In this document: piece after piece, positions 57,153 to 64,000 of the stretch
Layout of the letters: each line of letters begins with the position of its first letter
Numbering within the stretch: position 1 is the stretch's first letter
NCBI GenBank assembly: GCA_035771175.1
Contig: CM069598.1
Span: 19,134,438 to 19,198,437, forward strand
Length of the DNA stretch: 64,000 nucleotides
DNA from: Paratinospora sagittata
Lineage: Eukaryota; Streptophyta; Magnoliopsida; Ranunculales; Menispermaceae
Direction: 5' to 3'
The notes under the pieces: generated by a model
Database searches by the model: none
What the model was told of the DNA's origin: nothing
The model's input: only the letters and a program-made list of their open reading frames with translations
Program-made: the position numbers and the translations under genes

Positions 57153-59000
57153 TGTTAGCCCAGATATGTCCAAGAGGGGGGTGAATTGACACTTAACAAT
57201 TTAGAAAGTAATAACAATGGCAAAGATATAGTGCAGAAAATAAACAAATATGCACAGTCAATTTATAGCGGTTCGACTACTTGCCTACATCCACTACCTA
57301 ACCTCCTTAGTTAGGATTTTAACCTTGTCACTAAAGGATTCTCTTAGGGGTGAGAATCAAAACGTTACACATTTTCTCAACTTGCGGGTGTAAGAACAAT
57401 CGTTACACTGCTCAACTTATAGGCGTGAGACCAACCTATCTCAACTTACGGGTATGAGAACTATCGTTTCTCAACTTATGGGTGCGAAAAGACTTGACTT
57501 TGTTGAAAATAAAATATCAACTCAGTAGTTTATCTAACTACTGTTACAACCTTGATACAGTATACAAAATATGAAATTGAATACAACTGTATCCTATAAA
57601 CTATCTCTCAAATTACTCTTTCAGCAAGAATGATATAAGTTAAAACAATGTTGAATGATTTGAGTAAAAACAGTTCAAAGCTTCAAATAGATTTTCAGAT
57701 AAAGATAGAATGTTAGCTCAGTATGCAAACCTTTTGAGTACGTAAAGTCTCAAAGAAAAACTACTGTGAAAACAGATCGACTTAAAGGTTTTCTTGACCA
57801 GATGAAAATTCGACTAACTTTCAAAAAGTGTTTTAGCTCAGAGAATTTTCAGTGCTTAACAAATTGTAAAGTGTCTGTATTTATAGACTTGTAGAGATGA
57901 AGTTGTTGTTCATTTGAATTTGAATTTCAAATATGAACGTTTACTCACAATAGCTAGAATATATCACGATAGTGGCAACTGCACAATTCATGAATATTCT
58001 GTTTTTCTCCAGATGAATAAGAAAAGTTGTAGAAGACGGGGTTCGTGAATCAGAGAATATCTCTTACAAATGCAGAAAATTGATTTTGTTTGAAAAGTTG
58101 TTCAGAAAAGGTGGCAAAAAATACGTACATGTCATAACAGTAAAAATATAATTTCTGTGGTTTTGTTCCTTTGAGAGCGTTCATAGAATATCAGCGTCCT
58201 ACTAAACAATGAAGTGAGGGCGCTACTTTGTAGTAAGCGTCCTGCTTTATTTTAAAACGCAAAACATATAAGGGCGCTACTTAAAAGTAAGCGTTCTGAA
58301 CTATTAAAAGCAGTTTTAAAACAATGCTTAAGCGCGCTGACGGACAGTGAGCATCCTGAAAGTTACTTAAGTTAATTCTAAAGATGAGGGAGCTCCTACA
58401 CAAGTAACGTCTTGATAATTCATTCAACTTATAACTTATCAGTGTCTTTAAAAATAGAAATCACTTAAAGATAAAAGAAAATATTTTAGCAAGTTGAAGC
58501 TAAATCAACATCCTGACACTCTCAAAGGTTGATAAGAGAAATGTCACTACTAACAAGTAAACATCCTTATTAATCAGATCAATTCAACCTTGAGCGTCTT
58601 AACATTTTATCAGCGTCCTAACTCATCAAGTCCACGAGGGCACTGCTAAAACATTAGCGTCCTGAAAGACTTTATAAAAGTGGTTTTTGATTTCTCAATT
58701 AAAACACGATAAAACATAAAGTAACCAGATTAAATCAAACATGCAACTAATCGATTAAAACATGCAGATGATAAAAATCTTGTTGAGAGTAAGTTGATTG
58801 ATAGACCTTACAATCTAAGTACTGACAGACTTAGAACTTCATTTTTCTATTCAATAGGCTTGTGATCTCAGTTCCTTGATCTTGATTCTTGATAAATCTG
58901 AAACACTTGACAAGATCATTAGATAGACCAACTGGAGATATTTGGAATCATGAAAACTTTCATATCATGGGATTCATTGAGATAATTTTAGAATGTTACA
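57153..59000 (-). mobile_element. Copia (SIRE-like) 5' LTR (1.85 kb)
   Basis: On the minus strand it starts TGTAACATTCTAAAATTATC at 59000 and ends CTTGGACATATCTGGGCTAACA at 57153, beside the primer site. It carries the CTCACACCCGTAAGTTGAG array at 57350-57490 and the AGGACGCT hairpin array at 58170-58680. Closest relative here: 9335-11296. Confidence 0.85.
58170..58680 (-). repeat. AGGACGCT / AGCGCCCT hairpin array
   Basis: On the plus strand GAGGGCGCTACTT and AGCGTCCTGC alternate, about eight motifs of each type including variants. A compact unit is at 58214-58242 (GAGGGCGCTACTTTG to TAAGCGTCCT). Confidence 0.75.
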
Positions 59001-59019
59001 ATAACTTTTCATTCTAAAA

Positions 59020-59162
59020 CTATACTCTTATATATATATACACATATAGTGTGTGTGTGTGTGTGTGTGTGTGTATGTACTCTTAATTACTAAAACAGTG
59101 AAACTACACTTATATATAAAAAAAAATTATCTTTGTGTGTGTGCGCGCGCGCTTGCGCTGTA
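59020..59162. repeat. TA, GT and GC dinucleotide microsatellites
   Basis: TATATATATATA, then about 13 GT dinucleotides at 59050-59076, and a second run GTGTGTGTGCGCGCGCGC near 59134-59151. The last can adopt Z-DNA-like alternation. Confidence 0.9.
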
Positions 59163-59688
59163 TATACATCTTAATTATATAACACTTTTTTTTCACTTTA
59201 AAAACTCTAAGTACCCCTACTAAATCTTCAAAGCATTATTAACTATATTAATATTTTAATATGAAAAACATCACATTTAATATGCCATTGGATTATCTAA
59301 AATATATATTTAGATTTTATAATCTAATAATATATATTAGTACAAAAACAGGGGAATTAACTACAGACCTTTAGCTACAAGTGAATATATATCATTGTTT
59401 TTTTTTTTGGTAACTTGGGGTATTTGAGCAGCTTATGCATCGACTAATCCTAGGGACAAGCCCGAATGAGGAAAGAGAGTGGTGACCCGTATAACACTTT
59501 AGGTTTCCTAAAAAAAAATGAAGAGCCTTAAAGGCCAGCCATACTTAATTAACACATACATATTGTACACAATACTAAATAGGATAACAATTCCACACTC
59601 TAAGCACACATGTATTAAATATCTCAATAACCCACCCGAGTTACAATAATTTTTTGGGTCTTTTACATGCAAAGCGGACACATAAATA
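59163..59688. other. AT-rich spacer
   Basis: No gene seen. Contains TTGGGGTATTTGAGCAGC and other common low-complexity plant sequence. Confidence 0.4.
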
Positions 59689-60030
59689 TGTTAGTAATAT
59701 TTCTATTTTTAGCTCACAATTAATTAGCAACATCTATATTAACTCATAAATCTATTTCATATAGTATTAAAAGATTAGTTTCCAAATGAAATAAGGAATA
59801 AGTTTTTAACTTAATAAAGTTTCATAATCTATTAGAATAGGGTTTCCTCCCTCATATGATATGAGATGGTTACAATCTATATATAAGTCCCTGAGCCTGC
59901 CCATTCATGTTTGCATATCCTTCTCCATTGAGATTGTGAAAGGGCTAAAGTTTGGAAAAATAAAGGATTCCGCAAGTTCCAAGCATCAATACAATGGCCG
60001 AAGGTATAATTTTCTAATATTATTTTTTCA
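59689..60030 (+). mobile_element. Short copia LTR followed by primer site
   Basis: A candidate LTR starts TGTTAGTAATATTTC and ends TTATTTTTTCA at 60030. TGGTATCAGAGC (60033-60044) follows two bases later, the initiator tRNA-Met site. A TATA-like CTATATATAAGTCCC lies at about 59877. The end block CAAGTTCCAAGCATCA to GGTATAATTTT recurs at 60265-60310 without a primer site, so a second damaged copy is close by. The internal region is not recognisable. The left boundary is less sure than the right. Confidence 0.55.
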
Positions 60031-60044
60031 ATTGGTATCAGAGC

Positions 60045-60377
60045 ACTCGTTGTGATTTTGGGAAGATGAGTTTATTTAACGCATTAAGTTATTTTGGCAT
60101 GTCCTTAGCCATGTTTTAACTTTATATTCATTATAGCGTTTGGTTTAAAGTTCATGCTAGTTCATGGACAGGCTCAAGGACTCTTATTTAAAGACTACAA
60201 CCATCTCATACCATCAATGAGTGAGGAAACCCTAATCCTATAGATCTCAAGATCAAAGTATTTTGCAAGTTCCAAGCGTCAGTGCAATGATTGAAGGTAT
60301 AGTTTTTTAATTTTATTCTTTCAAAATATACATATATACAAATATACTTGTTATATAAAAAAATATAAAGTACCCAC
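60045..60377 (+). other. Remnant interior and second LTR-end fragment
   Basis: Contains a second version of the end of the 59689-60030 LTR (GCAAGTTCCAAGCGTCAGTG, at about 60267) with an upstream CCTAATCC leader. No gene seen. Confidence 0.45.
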
Positions 60378-61983
60378 TGTTATACCATTTACCTCCAAAG
60401 TTAAATATTTTGATGATTACAAATCATATTCATTATTTAATTCATCATTTGACAAGAGTTCTCAAGCTTAAACGATATGAAGTCTATCCATTCAAGTGGA
60501 GCTCAAATCAAAACAAGGAGAGACGATCTTCAAAGCAAATGTTTGTACTGTTAATTATCTTTGTATTGCTTAGAATGTCTTTAGGATTGTAGAAGTCTAC
60601 ATTAAGAATGTTCAGCAAAATTCAAATATTAATTCTCAAAAGATCATAAGTATTTCAAGCCTTTGAATCTTTTCGAAATAATCTTCAAAACAATTTTGTT
60701 TGATACAATTGTTTGTTTCTACGAAAATTTCAAACGTTTTAAGTGTCTCTTTAGATGTTTGATTTGATCTGAAATGATCTCAAGTTGACTTGGTTTATCG
60801 CATCTTTCAAAATTTCAAAAAATCATATTTTCATCAGTTAAGCAAGACACTCAGGCAGTGGCCAATTAACTTTAAAATTTCAGGCCAGTACTGCAGGACG
60901 CTCAAGCTTTCTGAAAAATCTTTGGAACAGTCGGTGAGGAGGCTCACCTGTCGTCAGGACACTCATCAGTCTAACTGAGACAATACTGTCTCTTAGGTTG
61001 ACGAAATGCAGGACGCTCATATGCTAACTAAACCTTTGGTTTTTCATTATAGAAACGCCCTCCTTGAACAGCAGGATATTCACCCAACTATGTCAGAAGA
61101 AACTAACTTTTCAAGCATGTGGTGACAGTTCTGATCCTATTTCCATTTCAGTGAAAATGCTTTATGACAGAGAACTTCATAAGTTTTGTTTATACCATTT
61201 CCATAAAAGATTTTGTCTGTTGAGTTTGAATTTCAAATGTCTCTTTTAATTGTTTTTGGAAAATTGAAACCCTAGCACTCTTCTATGAGATAAACTCTTT
61301 GGCTTTCTCCAAAACAACAAGAAGAAAGAAAAACTTAAAACCTGCGCCAAAAACTCTTTAAAACTTAGTCTTAAATTAATGTGAAAATCTTGTGAATGAA
61401 AACAATCTTTGACTTGCATTTTGAGAAAAGTTTTTCCTCGGATTTGAGAGCTTAAACCATCATCTTTTTGAATCAAAATTCAAAGGAGGAAAGAAGAGAA
61501 GAACTTCACTCTTTTAGCTGCGCTTAAATTTTTTGATATTGTTGAACATATTTCTGTGGAGTTCAAACTATGCACTGTAAATATTTCTTTGATTCGTGGT
61601 AAAAGAATCAAATTTATTATCTCATATTCAATTTGTAAAGTGACGTAGAGTCACTAAGTTGAGCTAGTGTTAGTTCAAAGAGTAACAACTTTTCTCACAC
61701 CCGTAAGTTGAGAAATTGTAACGGTTTAATCTTCATCTGTGAAGAGAATTGTTTAGTGGAGTTTGAAAATCCTAATCGGAGAGATTAGGTAGTGGATGTA
61801 AGCGAGACCAATCCACTATAAGTAGCTGTGCACTATTTCATTTTTACTTTCACTGCACTTTAATCTACTGTTGTTTATTTCCATTTTCCTGTCTTTGTAT
61901 TGCTATCTTGTATAACAATTAAAAAGTGCACAACCTACAAATTTATCTAATTCACCCCTCTTAGACACTTAACTGGGCCAACA
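60378..61983 (+). mobile_element. Copia (SIRE-like) solo LTR, 1.6 kb
   Basis: Flanked by CCCAC at 60373-60377 and 61984-61988. Starts TGTTATACCATTTACC, with TTTTGATGATTACAAA close behind, and ends CTTAACTGGGCCAACA. No primer site or coding region adjoins it. It has a reduced hairpin array (GCAGGACGCTCA and similar motifs at 60890-61070) and a single TTCTCACACCCGTAAGTTGAGAA-type unit at about 61690. Confidence 0.9.
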
Positions 61984-63747
61984 CCCACATCCACCCGAGT
62001 TACACATCTTGTGTTGATCCAATAGATAGATCAAGAAGTTTATATTTTGTTTTTCCACTCTCTGCACAACTATATATATATATATCTATGTTTAACATAT
62101 ATGAATAAGGCTAGATGCATTGTCACCTAGAAGATTACGGGTTTAAATCCAAAAATAATTTCTGCAATACGAATTTAACTAGGTTTTAAAAGCTTTAGTT
62201 TTATTTTTAAACAGGTGGCGATGGCCTATGCAATAAGTTATCTTTCTTTCATGCAACGGAGTTTTTGGCGGGAAGTCTGCAGAACCCTTTTAGCAGTTGA
62301 ACACATTTACATCCATAATTTTTTTTTTCTTTTTTTCCAAATAAATGGATAATTAGTAATTTTGAAATGGAATTTATTCTACAATATGGTAACAAATTAA
62401 ACTCAAACCGTATGTAATTTTTTTTATTTATTGCTTTGTTTGAAAAGAGGTGTAAAAATTTATGAAAGGGGATTAAAAATTAATGTCTGATTTTCATAAA
62501 ACGTTTAAATAACCGAAGAAAATATCAGCTTCGTCAAGTTGAGTTAACAAATTAATCTATACAAATAGCAGGGAAGAACCGTGAATCTCAACAATTTTTT
62601 TTTAGGCGAAATACATCATAAAATATTTTATTTTATTTTTTGTTGGTAATAACTCACAAAAACAACACATTATCCGGTGCACATCTAGTACAGAATCACT
62701 ACATAATGAATTACTGTCCTACTCGCATGAAATAAAAATAGTTGAGAACAAACGATTCTTTTTTTTTTTTTTTTTTTTTTTTTTTGTCAAGGGAGAACAA
62801 CAAACTAAAAATCAAATCTTTTATTAACAAGACAAAATCCATCAAGCAATATTAGTTTATAAAAAAGAAAAGACTAAGAGTTTTTGTAGCAATCAAATAT
62901 CGATTAATTAATTGAGTCAAAGTGCATCGGCTTGAAACTAGGTGGGTAACAACAATAATATAACAAAAATATAGTTGCAATCCAACGGGCCCAGCGTTTC
63001 TAGTGTCCCCTATTCAGGTATTCTGCATCCACATTTCATTTTTACGAAAAACGCCAGTGCAATCTATGTGGGTAAAATGTTCACTTCTACTAAAATAGTT
63101 CCTCAACGAACATGTCTTAATATTTCAAATTCTAAGAGGTTCCCGAATATATAATTACTGAAAAAACATCTAAAAACAAAATCTTCCTGGTACTTTCTGC
63201 AGATTTACATGAATGACAAAATAAAAAGAAGTAGATTTTCCAAGACCGCAGAATCGCATACAGTTCAGGAAGTAATAAGTTAATGAGTCTGAGTCAACAT
63301 GACCGACAAAGTTCAACTAACATAGACACCCAGTTCCCAGTTCGCAGTTGCAGCAATAAACCACAAGATCATGAGTAAACAACTAAACATATAACAATCT
63401 CTAAAATCAGAAAATGACTAACCAGGTTGGATGATTTAATGATTCTCAAAAGCTAAAGCTGCCCCCCCAGCTTCCTTATTCTCCATTTACCCAAGATTAT
63501 TTGGTTGAACTGATGCATGTTTCATATACAAATAATCAATCTTTATATACATGTAAATGAAACTAATCAAATAAAGTATACAACCTAAATTCCATAGAAT
63601 AGAATTGATTAATATGCAACCTGCATAACTGTTTAACCACCAGGTTTTGATTTATTTCTAAGCGAGAAAATTCAATGAAATGGTCGTACAACATTAAGTA
63701 AATAGTAGCTTTCACAGTTCTGTCCATATTTGTACTATAATTACCTG
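61984..63747. other. Intergenic region, no gene supported
   Basis: AT-rich. It holds a possible pol III B-box (GGGTTTAAATCC at about 62140, followed by AATTTCTGCAATAC) that might be a SINE remnant, and a run of about 27 T at 62759-62785. The right part (63430-63747) may be the 3' untranslated region of the exon at 63748. Confidence 0.4.
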
Positions 63748-63927
63748 CTACTTTTGTTCCTTGTTAGTTTTGGCGTCACTTTGCTGCGTCACTTGTTGAA
63801 TTCTCTGGTAAGGGTTTCTGGTCAATGTCTCTCCTCTTAGAGCAGCCACGTATCGGTCATTGGTGTCCTCTTTCCGCTGCAACTCCCCAAGATATTCTGC
63901 AAGCCTCTCTTTATTAACTTGTCCCAT
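63748..63927 (-). CDS. Possible last exon of an unrecognised gene
   Basis: On the minus strand a 59-codon open frame begins MGQVNKERLAEYLGELQRKE, continues with GETLTRNPYQRIQQV and ends NKEQK with a TAG at 63748-63750. It is strongly charged and probably helical, with balanced codon use unlike the surrounding AT-rich DNA. Directly upstream, GTGAATTAG followed by AGG could be a splice acceptor, so the Met may be internal and earlier exons would lie beyond the window edge. I do not recognise the family. Confidence 0.45.
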   Translation of the reverse strand: MGQVNKERLAEYLGELQRKEDTNDRYVAALRGETLTRNPYQRIQQVTQQSDAKTNKEQK

Positions 63928-64000
63928 CCTCTAATTCACAATTTCAAGTAGACAATCATGGGAGCAAACAGTTAAGTATGACTAAATTTCAAGGATACAT

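Noticed and set aside
59861..61249. Several 60-64 codon frames
   Set aside because: Short, AT-rich frames lying within LTRs, without homology or good start context.
62095..62190. SINE with B box
   Set aside because: GGGTTTAAATCC fits a pol III B box loosely, but there is no A box, defined 5' end or duplication.

Overview
This is nuclear DNA of a flowering plant, most likely a eudicot with a large, repeat-rich genome. It is AT-rich and dominated by LTR retrotransposons: Ty1/copia of SIRE/Maximus type, Ty3/gypsy of Tekay/Del chromovirus type, and Ty3/gypsy of Tat type. It also holds an L1 LINE, MITEs and solo LTRs, and only a few host genes. The species cannot be named from the sequence.

Layout. 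1-11633 is one old copia LTR (halves 1-367 and 11302-11633) split by a 10.9-kb composite insertion (368-11296) flanked by the direct repeat TGTGT. The composite has a copia LTR at each end in opposite orientation, a nested gypsy-type solo LTR (1433-4029) and a decayed extra ORF (6065-9036). 11946-16204 is a decayed L1 LINE with target-site duplications. 16236-16895 is a small terminal-inverted-repeat element. 17030-19672 is a broken eIF1A locus: promoter-like DNA, a solo LTR (17164-19131), then an eIF1A reading frame with a premature stop.

The clearest host gene is an ankyrin-repeat/PGG-domain membrane protein (ACD6/ITN1-like) on the minus strand. Exon 1 is 39222-39842 and exon 2 is 20281-21276; joined they read as 538 codons without a stop. 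The intron is about 17.9 kb and contains a complete but dead Tat-type gypsy element (23761-37982). That element itself carries a 3.0-kb copia solo LTR (28017-30993, duplication AGAAG) and a Tourist-like MITE (34715-35147, duplication TAA).

40652-55440 is a minus-strand Tekay-type chromovirus region: 3' LTR, integrase with chromodomain, RT split by a 3.0-kb solo LTR (44696-47736, duplication AGCTT), protease and gag. Beyond gag come an unplaced ORF of plant-transposon-protein type (51150-52832) and the 3' end of a second copy of the same family. 55441-59000 is a minus-strand copia element with 5' LTR, tRNA-Met-type primer site and decayed gag, but no pol. 59689-60030 is a short copia LTR with primer site, and 60378-61983 is a copia solo LTR with a perfect duplication (CCCAC). 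At the right edge (63748-63927, minus) there is a possible last exon of an unrecognised gene.

The structure least explained by standard annotation lies inside the copia LTRs. Each carries two arrays of short imperfect hairpins: one built on AGGACGCT / AGCGCCCT, the other on TTCTCA / TGAGAA or CCTT / AAGG. The stems keep pairing while their sequence differs between subfamilies. The gypsy LTRs share a different block, GCTCAC, then a pyrimidine tract, then YAGG, which looks like a splice acceptor.
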